Part shown: positions 34,376 through 46,184 of the stretch, piece by piece
Layout of the letters: each line of letters opens with the position of its first letter
Numbering within the stretch: position 1 is the stretch's first letter
Assembly: GCA_011109175.1 (NCBI GenBank)
Contig: RDEW01000056.1
Location: 1 to 64,000, forward strand
DNA from: Dicyema japonicum
Taxonomy: Eukaryota; Dicyemida; Rhombozoa; Dicyemidae
Reading direction: 5' to 3'
DNA: 64,000 nt
The notes under the pieces: generated by a model
What the model saw: only the letters and a program-made list of their open reading frames with translations
Database searches by the model: none
What the model was told of the DNA's origin: nothing
Program-made: the position numbers and the translations under genes

Positions 34376-34899
34376 CTGAAATGGTATAGATATTGGTAGA
34401 GGATGGTTAATTCCCCTACCGATACCAGGAAAACCAAAAGTAGCTCCATATAATCTGAGACCAATTATTCTATAAACGAAATTACGAAAATATTATCTCT
34501 TATACTGCAACAAATAAAAACTAAGTAAACAGTTTTTATCCCCTGGATAAGATTGACCGCGGACGTAATTTGGACACAGACATTAGTTTTACTCCATCCA
34601 CGGAGGCATGCTCATGAAAGTATTAAACAGTTTCCTCTATACTGACGAAACAAAATTGACAAATCTGTTGCTCAAGAATACTCAACTTGATTGGTAAAAC
34701 TACATATTTTCACACAGAATGGGTAGTATGGCTAAAGGACTGATCTTTGTTGTTAGGATCAGCTATAAAAACGACTACTTTGAGACATTTCATATAGATG
34801 ATTGTATCAGATAATATGGATAATAGAGGCACAACGTGCTTCCTTAATTGCGGGATCAAGAAAACGTACCAAACGTTCGTGAGAGAACAAATGGTAGTG

Positions 34900-35515
34900 T
34901 TAAAAATGCAAAAGGATATTTTAAGGTTAACTCATTCCAGACCTTACGACCTTCATTAACATACTGTTAAGTTTTATTTATTATCAAAAAATAAAACATT
35001 CACATAATTAAAAGAAAAAGTCCGAACCACATGGCTATTACCTCACAAAACTGTAAGCAAAATCTTGAGTCCAAGACGTAATTAGATTCCAATTCTAATG
35101 AAAGGTTCACAATCTCCGCTTCGGATGGTTTTAAACCAGGACCTCACTCGGGAGAAGCTCTAGACAACAGGAAGACACAGCAGTTATGTTTCCATGACTT
35201 TAAGAGATTTTCGAACAACTCTCAGCAAGCAACACTTCCAGACTACGCTGAGTCTTGAGATGGAGGGAGGAAATAATGAAGACGGTTTCACGTTTCTCGT
35301 ACTGTGGTCCAACTTGCAAAGAGAGTATAGAATTCTTCTGGCCAACATATAGGAAGTAACGGGGGAAATTCGCAGCAGAAAAACATCTACAGAGCAGTGA
35401 ATTCTAAGGCGATCAAATCTGTTGGAAGTGTTTCCATGAAGTTCTATCAAAATAAATATTGTAGATACGTCCGACTATCAACAAAAGACATCGTCTATAG
35501 GTGGTAATGTTGGTT
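34900..35515. other. Intergenic, nothing recognised
   Basis: A minus frame at 35184-35450 (88 residues) has no recognisable domain. No repeat structure noted. Confidence 0.4.
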
Positions 35516-35516
35516 A

Positions 35517-36928
35517 TACAGTCCGACCTCGTTTTGGGGAAACCCAAACTGCGTAAAACCTCGATTTTGGGGAGATTTTATCATTTTAATAATGAAATTT
35601 ATTTTAGTAATACCCAAATGGGGAAAATTAGTAACAAAATATTAATATGTTTAAAGTCTTGTTCACTAGTGTAATAATCTCACTCATAAATAATAATAAC
35701 TCAAAAGACCAAGGGTAACCAAACTAACTAACTCATTGATCCTGACTCTTTCCAGCGTCCCAGAACTTGTCTCCAGGTAACGACATTGTCCTCCGGAAAA
35801 AAAATAGTGGATCCTCTTGATGCCGGCCAGGCATTGAACGTCTCCTCAGTAAGATGGATCCAATGACGCAATCAAGAGAGGGGAAAAATTATTCACAATT
35901 CTTAATTTTTAAATTTTCCTTAGTAAATTTAAGTTCAAAATGATAAAAAAATATGTAGGGAAATACAATCAAATAAATATGCATTTATTTGTGAGAAATT
36001 TGGCATCTCTAAGGCAAGTCTATACTGAAAAGGTAGGAAATCCCTTGCTTACATCAAATTAGGTAAATGTACCAATTAAACACAGAAGTTTAGTGAGCCT
36101 TTGTTCTGAAATATAAGTGTATCCCGATCAATGGACCAACATCAAAACTTATTGCTTGTAAAATTGATAATAGGCATTCTAAAGACTTAATCGTATCAAA
36201 TGGGTGGTTTAACCGATTTAAGAAACAATTTGATATGAATTGAAAATTCTTAATACGAAATATTCTGATAAAAATTAAAGTCGCCAAGAGCATTTAGAGT
36301 AGTAAATCTGAAAGCTATTGGCACCAAATATGCTGCTTCATACAAAGCTATGATGACAAAAAGTATTTTTGAAAATTAGCTATTTTATATTAACAAAGAA
36401 AATAGGGAAAGAAGAAAATAACAATACTGATAGATATTATAACATCGACATAATATTAAAAAATACGACTTTTTTAATATAGAAATATCATCGAGGGGTA
36501 GGTGTTTAAAAATCATTGCAGGATGATTAAATAATTATGATAAAAATCCAGTATCTCCAGATGAAGCTATAAAAGGGATCGAAATATATACAATGGCATA
36601 TTCAAGCCTTAAATGAAATTAATTAATCAAAATACGTATTCAAACCCAAGACCTTTGGATCCAATGTCATCAGACGTACCTAAAGGCCCATTCAAACAGG
36701 TATTGTGCATTAAGTACAAAAAAATAACAAAATATCATGAAATTTACAGGCTTCTTTATCAATATAAAAATCTAATGATTCATCTTGTTTTTTATACATA
36801 TCATAGTTATTTTTTTATTATAAAAGTAATTTTCCACACTTTCTATTAGGCTTTTTTTAAGAAGACCCTCATTTTTTGGAAAACCTCAAAATTGGGGAAT
36901 TTTTGGCCCATTTCTGGGTCGGACTGTA
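35517..36928. mobile_element. Non-coding DNA element with terminal inverted repeats
   Basis: Left end tacagtccgacctcgttttg and right end (complement) tacagtccgacccagaaatg share a 13-base perfect start, flanked by TA/AT-rich DNA, consistent with a TA-targeting Tc1/mariner-type element about 1.4 kb long. No transposase is visible inside. It carries the dispersed repeat at 35690-35890. Confidence 0.6.
35690..35890 (-). repeat. Dispersed repeat, copy 2 (LINE/SINE 3' end)
   Basis: Homologous to 610-795; shares cagaacttgtctccaggtaa and tcctcttgatgccggcca. It begins with an aataataataact microsatellite, which on the minus strand would be the 3' tail. Confidence 0.6.
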
Positions 36929-37099
36929 TTAGGAGGTCATTCTGAGGATATATGCGATCTGCTGTTTATGCTAATATTATTGTGAGCCACCCAAGTCGAT
37001 TAAATCAGTGTGGATAAACTATTAGAACATGATTCTTTTAGGGCCAACTTTCTAGGAAAATATAAAGGAAATAAGTTAAATTTCGAGTTTAATGAAATT

Positions 37100-37800
37100 T
37101 GGTTAATAATTTAGAAACCATATAAAATTGGTAATAATTGCACAATGTTTTTTGTGAACACATATAAAATTATAGCCTTCAAATATGACAGAGGAGTTAT
37201 TATTAGTACTGATTCTATTCCCATTAACGATTACACATCCTGTACTATGTGAAATCATTTTTAGCCGACCATGAAAACTTTTTACTATCCCGACTGTCCT
37301 CGACTGTTGGTTTCGGAATCGTCGCCCCAAAACGAGAAATATTAGATTTATCTCAAAAAATGTACTTTTTCGGAAGGTTTTTTGATATACTGAGAATAAG
37401 GAATTTCTACAGAATAAATGGATACCAAATACAATTACGTCAATTAGCCGTAGAAATTAGCATTTATATGGAAAGTATAAGAACCCAATCTTCAGTAAAT
37501 CTTTATATTTACAACCCTAGGAAATCCTTATTGCTGGAAGGGACAAAGCTGGGTTCGGCGTAATAAAAGTAGACAAATCCTACAATATTTCTCAAAAATG
37601 GGCACTGGGCATAGGATCCGGCCCAGATACCTTTATGAGCATCTTAAATAGCTCGTAAATCAATCCCTCACCATTATAGCCTTGCAGCAAACAGACCGAG
37701 TCATATTCTGGCAGCTTTAGAAACTCTGAATGATTCTTTAAGTAAATATTACATTGGATTTGAATATTTTCACTCACATTGTAAAAGTTTATTTATGTTT
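37100..37800 (-). CDS. Possible micro-intron gene, product unknown
   Basis: The minus strand at 37777-37592 reads NIQIQCNIYLKNHSEFLKLP, then GYNGEGLIYELFKMLIK. Removing a 26-nt GT...AG stretch (gtatctggg...gcccag) continues it in frame as CPFLRNIVGFVYFYYAEPSF, VPS and beyond. Further exons toward 37103 are open in pieces (RRFRNQQSRT...) but the joins are unclear. The hydrophobic pattern would suit an alpha/beta enzyme such as a glycosyltransferase, but that is a guess. The overlapping plus-strand frame at 37249-37563 is an alternative. Confidence 0.3.
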
Positions 37801-38282
37801 CACTAAAGTATGGATCTTGGATGAAGAAAATAAGGGAGGGAATTTAGTAGATCGACAGTTCCCGACTAACTTCTTTTTGCCTATTTTATACTAATTTTAT
37901 ATACTCTTACTGTCTACCATGTTGAGGGGATTAATCAGTTGACTAAAACCTGAAACCTTTTGTATTTTACATTTAATTCATGAAAATTTGCTATCTCCAG
38001 AGTTTTTCATGCATATTCAAAGAAAGTTTCCTGCTCAGACTTAAATAAATTTTTCAGGAAAAAACACAGCTCTACCGACAAAAGTAGGTAGTGCTTCCAT
38101 TATTTAAACCAACTTCAGGCAGAACTCGCACATTATTTTAACAAGAACAGTAATGCTAATTAATATATCCAAGACATTTTACAGTGAAGGGTCATTTTTT
38201 ATTAATTACTTGTTTATCTTTACTAACTTATAAATGCCATTTTTGATTTTAAATAACATAATTCATTTTAGTTGTCATAAAT
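37800..38282. other. Intergenic, nothing recognised
   Basis: AT-rich, with no supported frame, repeat or RNA. Confidence 0.4.
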
Positions 38283-38780
38283 AACATTTTTTACAAGACC
38301 ACTGTTAAACCGAAAAAAACTAAGTGATCCCGACGAATTGGATCAAGGGGATCAAGGCTTTCATCTTTGCTCGGTGTTGATCCCATGAGCCTACACAAGT
38401 CTGTTGCGGGCGAGCACTTCCTTTTTGGCATTGGTGTCCATTTTTGTTTTTTTTCGATTAGTGTCTCCATGGGCGTCGATGCTTTGATGTTTTCCCTGTA
38501 AACAATCTCTCAGTTACTTTGAAGGCCTTTTTCTGGGTTGCGGAGATTTTCTGGATGTTTGTATAAGAGGCCAGTGGTCCCCATGAAATACACGCATATG
38601 AAATGCATGGTTCGATGTACTGTGAGTAGAGCGTTTTAAATATAGGGTGATGTCCAATTTTCCATAGACCTGTTAGGCATTTCAGAAGGTTGATTTTCTT
38701 CTCACATTTGTTAAGCACGTTCGTGACATGTTCATGTGCGTATTGAAATTTGTAAAAATGGTAGCTTTCATGCATAGAGT
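38283..38780 (-). mobile_element. LINE 3' fragment (family A-like)
   Basis: The minus strand reads HEHVTNVLNKCEKKINLLKCL, LYSQYIEPCISYACISWGP and TQKKAFKVTERLF, the region after the reverse transcriptase in CR1/Jockey-like elements. The 3' side holds aactaagtgatcccgac, similar to the family A 3' UTR. Confidence 0.7.
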
Positions 38781-38965
38781 TTTACTTTAGCCCTCATAAT
38801 TATTTACTATATTTAAACCATTCAGCTCATAAAGATTTAAACTCAGGATATTTACGTTAAACTCTAAGTTCCATCCAGCTCTACCCATTCAGAAGAGCAA
38901 ACATAAATACTAGCACAATTAGTTAACAGTATAAAATAAAACAATTTTATTAAAAAATGAAATTT

Positions 38966-41850
38966 TTATTTCATGCAAAATCTATGACATAGCAGTCCAC
39001 CCTCCATCACAGCAAACACAGACTGAGCAATACCTTGCCCACAGACGGAGCACACACTGAATATTCATAAACTATACGTGTCATTGTTCACCATTATAGG
39101 CCTACTCGTTAGTTGATTCAGCTCTTTGTACATCCCCACTATTCTATGCTTCAGCAGATCCTTCGTTATGGTCAAACTCCGATGAGCCGACAGATCTTTG
39201 TGGAAGGTCTGAACAATTAAAGGAGCCACAAAGGAATATGTCATTTCATCACTCAGGGACTCAAGCACCTTCGACAGCTCTAATTTTGTCCCTGAGTTCT
39301 TGAAAAGCGAGTGAAGGGGGGACCATGTGGCATCAACATCTGACCTTCCGTCAACAACAAAAATAACCGGTATATCTCAATGTACATATCGAATAGCACG
39401 TGATATAGATTTACTGAGCAAGTCGAGAACTTCCTACAGTATTCTTCTGCCCCCTCGTAATCTGCGAGATCCTTGACTATAATATCCAAGGCTTTCGAGT
39501 GATCCCCAATCTATGGTAAACCAAGGAATACCTTCCCATAGAGCATACAGAGCTCATAAGCCAAAAAGTCAAAAGATTTCAAACGAACCAGAATATCAGA
39601 TATCCTTAGATTTTCAGAAAAGAGGAGAAATTCTCTCAACCGCCCTCGTGCTGTATCAAAATCTTCGTCCTTGAAATGATTCACCGTGGATTTGTGGGCC
39701 TGAATGGTCCTCTCCAAGTAATAAGAGGCATAACTCAGTGTGGAAATCCTGGTCCTACGGATCGCAGGGTCACATACCTCATCCCTTAACTTGAACACGT
39801 TGTACTCATAGAAGATCTGGAGAGTCGCTGGATGTGACTTTAAACACTCCACAAACGACTTCCTCTCATGAGGATCCATCTCTAAGGGTGGAATATGACA
39901 CGTGTACATCTGCACGTAGGTACAACACGAACCCTGATAGCCGTCTGCGGATCGTAGGAGAAGACGAATTTGATAAACCGCAGAACGCTCACAGAGTCCT
40001 CCATACTATAATCAAAGGACAAGGGTACGTTAACACGAGGTCTGCGATTGCCTCCAGTCCAGGGTAGAGGGGGTCCTCGAACGAACAGTTCTCCAATCTA
40101 AACATTAGTGGTTCAAGACTTTGTCCATATTTCGAGAGCACCTCCAATTTGATTCTTGTGGTACATGAGCAAAGCCAAATAGTGGTATCTCCCTGCAGAG
40201 ACAAAGGACTCTCTGCAATCCTCTATGTGACAAGAAGGAGGACGTTCCACAAGGTCTTTCAACTTAAAGTCAAGCTCCAACTTCAAAGTAAGGGAGACAA
40301 CAGCACAGTCTACACACTACCAAAATGGAAACCAGGAATACCCTTCTGTTTTGAAAATACTCTGATAAATCTGTTTCTAATAAAAATTGCAATAAAAAAT
40401 GCCAATAAACCTCAATTGACTCTCTATTATCATAATATACAAAATTACCCATTCGAGGCTATTACATCAGATACACGTGGCAAATCAGAGGAGGATATTT
40501 CTGGGAGTAGTTCTGGGGGAACTAGTCCTTCATACATTTGTATTATCTTAATAAAATAATTATGTACTTGCAATACGTCGATGGCTGAATTCCTGAATAG
40601 GTCGTCGGCTTCTTGGAATTTAGCTTCCACAAACTTTATTATAGCAGCACGTGACTTAAGATGTGAGTAATACTAGTCAAAAATAACACAGGTGACCACA
40701 GATTCAAATTCTGACGAGTCCATTGTCGGTTTCACGGCATTTTGGGCCAGGGTGAGTGCATCATAGACGAATCCCTCTTCTAAGAGGGAAGCCACATGTT
40801 TGGTGTGCTCAACGGGGATCAACGAGAAGATAATATTTGGAGATACAAGTAGCACCTGCTTCTTCTCCACGACCAGGAATCCCCCGCCGTTAAATGGGAG
40901 GGACTGCTTCAGTTTCTGATCAATAATACTTCATCATACAATTAAAAGTACCTGTAAACGTGGAGTCCGGTTGGGGTGAGGCAAATTATGTAGGGAAATA
41001 TGAAAGCTATGGAGTGGACCTCCCCTGCATACTGGATGGGTGGCCTATCGGAGACTCCATCATGTTTGGTAAAAATCCCAAGCGAGTTAGGTCCGTTAAC
41101 AAGAAAAAGTCCCTGATTTGGTAACCAACAGCTTACATCCCCCACTCTGACCACATGGCTGGTCGTGGATGACTCGATTGGGAACAAACGGAGGATCATA
41201 GAGCTTTCAATATTGATGAGAAGGTAATTAGAACTGGTCCCCACGCATAGACAAGGAAAATCCACCGCCTATTTGAAGAACTCACGTGTCACCAGTGTGT
41301 TTACGGGACTGTCACAGTTGACTGACCTGATCTGTTCAAAACGACTAGAAGTCACTCGGTGAAGCTGAACATTTCCCCTGTGGACAGTCCAAAGAAACAA
41401 TCCGTCCAATCTATCCTCCATGTGGAATGAGACCACCCCACGGATATTTTTAACATCAGGAACAAACTAAAGAACACTTGGACGAACATTACCTCCAGAC
41501 TTTCCATATCCATCAGAAACAAACGTGAATTATGTAAGACCAGGATTCTTGCAATATTAGAGGCAACAAATAAGTCCTTAATTTTCGAATTCTGTCAATA
41601 AATAAAGAAATACTCCATGTAATTGATTCACTTTGATATGTGCCGGTGGTGACACATGAAGGGACAGTTTATGCATCATTCTATCGCTAATAGCCGTAAC
41701 TTACCCTGTAGTAGTCCCTATGTAGAGCATGGAATCCACCAACCGGGCTGCCGTGATCTGTTGTCGTCAAGAACATATAACCTGGGATTTCCTCCATGAG
41801 TTATCGAGGCTATCAAGCAAACAGATTAGGTCGAAGACATTACTGCACAT
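38966..41850 (-). CDS. TGFBRAP1: TGFBRAP1 / VPS3 endosomal tethering (CORVET) subunit
   Basis: In animals this protein is the Rab5-binding subunit of CORVET, which tethers early endosomes. The start ATG is at 41850. Introns worked out include 41758-41781 (24 nt), 41687-41704 (18), 41592-41613 (22), 41467-41492 (26), 41269-41292 (24) and 39057-39077 (21); others lie between. The N-terminal CNH-type domain reads LVDSMLYIGTTTG, RILVLHNSRLFLMDMESL, VDFPCLCVGTSSNYLLIN, GLFLVNGPNSLGIFTKHDGV and SIAFIFPYIICL. The middle has EAKFQEADDLFRNSAIDVLQ and the clathrin-repeat part ALDIIVKDLADYEGAEEYC. The C-terminal Vps39-type zinc segment is VCSVCGQ...GGLLCHRFC with a stop at 38966. The fit to TGFBRAP1 is better than to VPS39 (GPNSLGIF, DLADYEGAEEYC). 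Confidence 0.9.
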
Positions 41851-41979
41851 TTTATGATTCAGATTATTAATTTAAATATCTTAATTGGATGGTTTAATCA
41901 TTATTTAAACTTTAAATAATTAAAGTATTTTTATTCTTTTATTTTTAGATCGATGTTGTTAATGTCAATACAACCCAAT

Positions 41980-44036
41980 ATTTTTGGAGGTCAAAACAAG
42001 GTCCCGGATAAAAGGACAATGCCCAACAATAACTAACTACAGCCTTGCGAATTGGAAAGGATTCAAGGAATACGTCGATAATTGTATTGGACTATTAAAT
42101 TTCCCCACTTTTCCCTCCGTCGAACAATTAGTAAAATGGTTCAACTCCATTATAAACGATGCGAAAAAGAAGTACATTCCTATGGGGAGACAACCAACGT
42201 CATCAAAACGTTTTAACACAACGACGAAACATCTGATCGAGAACGAAATAATCTAAAGATGGTAAAATCGCCAACAGAAGAGAACATCAGGAAAATACGA
42301 GAATTGAACAGAGAGAGCGACAACAACATAAAGACAAAAAATGCAAATAGATGGACGAGACTATCGAAAGCTCTCTACAAAAACCCCCCAATGCAAAGAG
42401 TGTGGAAGTGGATCAAAAACATCAAAAGACCCTCCCCAGAGAGAAAAGTCGAAGTCTACATAAAACCAGACACTCTGATAAAATATTACACATCTATATC
42501 CTACAGGAAGGTTTCAAAAGAACACTAAGTATTCCTGAAAAAGATTGAACCGAAGCGCACCGATGACTGGATCCTATTTACTAGTCAGGATGTTCGCAGA
42601 GCCATATCAAAGGCCAACAACTCAGAGGCCAAAGGACCAGACAACATAACCACATGTGAACTGAAGCACCTAGGCCATCAATCCCTGAAACTATTAGCCT
42701 ATATATTCAACCTATCCATTAACACAAATACAATCCCTGAAATATGGAAGAAGTCTCTAATCAGACCTATCCGAAAACCCAACAAATTAATAGATGAACC
42801 ATCTTCCTATCGCCCAATATCTATTCCAAGTCCGGTTTCAAGGATCCTTGAAAGGCTTGTTTTGGAAAAAATACAAGACTCAATCGCAATACCTCCGACC
42901 CAGCACGGATTCCGGGACAACCATTCGACGACAACACACTTTACAACCCTCACAGAATTCATTGCGGAAGGATTTAACTCCCCAAACCACATCAAAACAG
43001 TACTTATATCCGTGGACATCACAAAAGCGTTCGACTCAGTCCCCAGGAAACTCCTAACAAAGAAAATATACGAAACCAACCATCCGAACCTGAAACTTTG
43101 GCTTGGAAACTTCCTAAATGGAAGACGAGCACAAGTACTCTGCAACAACATCAAATCAAGATCTCGCTATTTCCCAAATGGAGTCCCTCAAGGCTCCCCA
43201 CTATCACCCCAACTCTTCAATCTCTACATAAACGACATGCCACAAACCTGTAATGAAAACTGTCTAATCCTCTCCTATGCCGACGATATCATTCTTGCTT
43301 CCAAGAACAGAAGCATTCAATCAGCGACTCAGTTGGCTCAACAAATGCTCGACAACTTGGAACTATGGCTCTCGAAGCGGAGACTTGACACATCAGCAGC
43401 AAAGTCCTTTGTCACACTGTTTACCACCTACAAGAGACAGCTCTGTATCGAACCAAAAGTCTTTATGAAGAACGAAGCTATCTCTATTAACAAAACACCG
43501 AAGATTCTGGGAGTAACCTTTGATCAGGGACTCAACTTTATCCGGCATGTTGAAAACAGAGTAACTTCTGCTCTGAAAAAAATGAGAATTTTAAAAGTGC
43601 TCTCAAAAACACTTAGAGATCAAACTGGGATCCTTGCCACGATTTACAAACAATTTGTCCGACTAACGATGACGTATGCATGACCTTCATGGGCAATGCA
43701 AATGTCACGATCTTCCACATTGAAATTATCTGCAATCGAGGAGACTGCAATAAGGTTAATTGGACCAGATCACAATATCCAACCTATTGAAAACTTTTTA
43801 ATTAAAATACAACGGAAACTATTAAAGGAGGCTGTTCTACCGAGCTGCCCTCTATTCCAAATACTATCGAATTATCTACAATCATACAGAAATTGTGAGC
43901 CGATGCCATGTCCAATGAGAAGAGCTGTTCAGGATTCTCGACCCCGCCGGACTCGTCCTCACCTTTGTCGGTCTGGGATCACTTAGTTAGATGAGAACTT
44001 TTATTTCTTTCTCTTTGACCCAGTAATAATAATGTT
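41980..44036 (+). mobile_element. Family A LINE, best preserved reverse transcriptase
   Basis: The 5' part is missing. It opens with the linker (NWKGFKEYVDNCIG, AKKKYIPMGRQP), then RT: EAKGPDNITTCELKHLG, SYRPISIPSPVSRILERLVL, QHGFRDNHSTTTH, SVDITKAFDSVPRKLL, GVPQGSPLSPQLFNLYINDM, LSYADDIILASKN (frame 42862-43683). After a stop at 43681 the C-terminal part continues to 43986. The 3' UTR includes gggatcacttagttagatga and ends in taataataatg near 44036. The catalytic Asp residues are intact, but there are several stops and shifts upstream (near 42250 and 42545). Confidence 0.9.
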
Positions 44037-44044
44037 GTTAATGC

Positions 44045-44600
44045 CTGGCCGGAGTATTTTCTCGCCCATCGTTAGAGCTTTTATACAAACAATTCCTTCT
44101 ACTTAGTATCGAGTACGCCTGTGCTGCATGGATTGCTCCCTTATCAATATCGGCACAGAGCAAGCTGGAGGTTCTACAAAATTGATGTCTCAGGATTCTA
44201 GTGAGATCGTCGAAAAAGACGTTCACCTCGTTACTGCGGAGAACACTAAACGTCCCCCCCCCAATTATGGAATACCTTACGGAACGTCACCGAGACTTCC
44301 TCAAGATGGCAAAGTCCCCTGACCATCCCCTTGGACCGCACATCAGATTATATATGGACGCCTGCCCAAGATATGAGAAGAAACTTTCCCGTTGTGGAGA
44401 TTAATCCAGGAATCCAAACTAACCGCAGGAAAAGGATTGGTATGGACAATGGGATCACTTTTGGTCGGCACAAGCAGATGTTCTCCCTTTGGTTTCTTCC
44501 TTGGATTAGTTAGTTATGACTGTTTGTGCTGGGCTTACAATGGTAAGCCTGGGGTTAATAATAACAATGGGATCACTTAATTAGACGATAACTTTTATCC
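44045..44600 (+). mobile_element. Family A-related LINE C-terminal fragment
   Basis: Plus-strand pieces read LRRTLNVPPPIMEYLTERHRD, FLKMAKSPDHPLGPHIRLYM, the C-terminal region of a related LINE, followed by a 3' UTR with tgggatcacttaattagacg near 44575. The cggagg...aatccagg near 44395 is not a 2A motif (see rejected items). Confidence 0.6.
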
Positions 44601-44639
44601 TCTATTCGTGATTTCGGGGTTAATAAAATAAATAAATGT

Positions 44640-45390
44640 CTGGCTGGAAACTCGCTAATACCCTTGCCCCGGAACATGCACGGAAACTCGCTAATAACCT
44701 CATGAAATACTGTGTCGATCAGCTACAAGAATTTCTCTTTTTCTACATGACAAACGATGTGGTCCACAACAGACGATATTACTACATTCTTCACTCTCTA
44801 CGACGTGTAAAAAACTATTAAATTTCTATGACCAACCCGAGCCTGGGGCTTCGACGGTGTCTGTGCTATTTACCTCAAACACCTAGGACCTCAGACTCGT
44901 ATTGTGTTTCAAGACTACACAGCCATTCTATAAATTCCCAAACAATACCAAAGATATGTAAGAACTCATTGATTAGTCCAATCCTCAAGTCTGGAAAATC
45001 AAAAGACATTCCATCTTCTTACCGACCTGTCTCCATAACTTTGGCCTTGTCAAAAGTGTTGGAGAAGTTTTTACTAATGTTAATCTCCCTTGTTCTACAA
45101 TTTCCTGATTTTCAACATGGCTTCAGATCAGGCCGTTCTACAATTACGCATTTGGGATCTGTTTCCCAGTTCATCACAGACGGCTTCAACATGAAGACGC
45201 ACTTATGGACGTCTCTGGTGTCTATAGTTAAACAGAGCAAGGTATAAAGAAGATCCTTGAGGGACTCCGTTGGGGAGGAGCCGTGAGATTGATTTTAGAC
45301 CTCCGAGGCGAACACGTCCCCTTCGTCCACTTAGGAAGTTAGTGATTTAAAGCTTTTAGTTTCCCTGGATCTCCGATTGAAATATTTTTT
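44640..45390 (+). mobile_element. Family A LINE RT fragment with an antisense scrap
   Basis: Plus strand to about 45240: ISPILKSGKSKDIPSSYRPV, TLALSKVLEKF and FQHGFRSGRSTITHL, all reverse transcriptase, in shifting frames. From 45243 to about 45390 the same kind of RT is antisense (complement reads SGRRGRVRLGG and NGVPQG), so two fragments are joined head to head. Confidence 0.7.
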
Positions 45391-45394
45391 CTAG

Positions 45395-45545
45395 ATAGGG
45401 TGGCACAGTGGTTCAAAGTGGCTTAGGTCACGGGTTCGATTCTCGCTGCTGTTCACCTGGTGGAAGGTTCACACGTCTACGATGCTAAAAAAGCTTGACG
45501 AGTGACGCCGTCATCAGTGGAGGTTCACTGCGGAACTGGATGGTC
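45395..45545 (+). repeat. tRNA-derived SINE
   Basis: A perfect internal pol III A box (tggcacagtgg, near 45402) and a B box (ggttcgattct, near 45433) lie 31 nt apart, as in a tRNA. The surrounding bases do not form a full cloverleaf. A body with ctggtggaaggttcacacgt follows, so this is a SINE head rather than a tRNA gene. Confidence 0.7.
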
Positions 45546-45551
45546 TAAAGC

Positions 45552-46172
45552 AGAGGAAACCAACCTGGGTCTGCGAAGTTCCAAAATTTTTTTAATTCTT
45601 TTTTCAATAGTTAATACATTTTATCAAAAAAAGAATAAAGTTAAAGCATCCCATTTTACAAAAAAAATTCAAAATAAACGAAAAAGCACTGCATGCTAGC
45701 TATGCTGTTGCTGAGATTACCGCTAAAATATGAAATCGCATACTCTCTCCGAAACTGTTATTTTGCCTACATGCAAAGAACTAGTGAAGATAATGTTCGG
45801 AGAAATTGGTTCCGCTGAGCTCGACTTAATTCTTATTTCTAATAATTCTGTGAGCAGACGCCTCAAGGATATGTCTGATGATATTAAAACCACTTTAGTT
45901 AGGCGAATAAAAAATCTGTGTTTTTTGCGTTCAAGTGGATGAAATCTCAGATATTACAGGAAGAATGCAACTCTTTGTTTTCGATGAATCCATTGTTGAA
46001 GATTTTCTTTGCTCAAAGAGTTGCTCGGATCAACAAAGGGATATGACATTTTCAATTCTATAAATTCATTTTTGAGGATATAAAGTTGGATTGGAATGTA
46101 TGTGTGGGTATCTGCACTGATGGTGCTTTAGCAATGACTGGGCAAATTAAAGGCTTTGTTACACCGGTCAAA
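45552..46172 (+). mobile_element. hAT transposon remnant, sister of the 12.6 kb copy
   Basis: The terminus cagaggaaaccaacctgggt resembles the 12.6 kb end. Transposase pieces read SHTLSETVILPTCKELVKIM, FGEIGSAELD, then WNVCVGICTDGALAMTGQIK with the hAT catalytic-region motif. Stops break the frames. It provides the empty-site version of the insertion at 13121-13459. Confidence 0.8.
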
Positions 46173-46184
46173 AGCCGCTCGGTC

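Larger units (their letters stand above)
33173..34386 (-). mobile_element. Foldback-like Tc1/mariner element with 21-bp array TIRs
   Basis: Bounded by TA duplications at 33171-33172 and 34387-34388. The outermost sequence taccatttcaggtttaaagt is inverted at both ends. Just inside each end lies a tandem array of the same 21-bp unit in opposite orientation (33190-33365 and 34110-34375), so the inverted repeats are long and built of repeats, as in foldback elements. Between them are a DDE transposase fragment (33375-33734, minus) and a third 21-bp array of different sequence (33764-34072). Confidence 0.85.
32640..34900 (+). mobile_element. Family B LINE split by a nested mariner element
   Basis: The left part (32690-33172) reads LDWLKKRQNRN, YHQIDYVLFRRN and then, after decay, NKLNCNGVPGDIS and LNEALEEDQEL. 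The right part resumes at 34387 with DIGRGWLIPLPIPGKPK and NLRPIIL, followed by degraded RT to about 34900. Removing the 1214-bp insertion and one TA restores the codons across the junction (gaa cta gat att ggt). Confidence 0.8.

Noticed and set aside
37249-37563. 104-residue plus-strand ORF as a gene
   Set aside because: No recognisable family, and the opposite strand has better evidence (a micro-intron join). Left open at low confidence.
44380-44420. RCGD followed by INPGIQ, looking like another 2A motif
   Set aside because: CGD and INPG are in different frames, the final Pro is absent, and the segment lies after a LINE C-terminal region, not before an endonuclease.
45397-45450. Functional tRNA gene
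   Set aside because: A and B boxes are perfect, but acceptor and anticodon stems do not pair and a SINE-like body follows.
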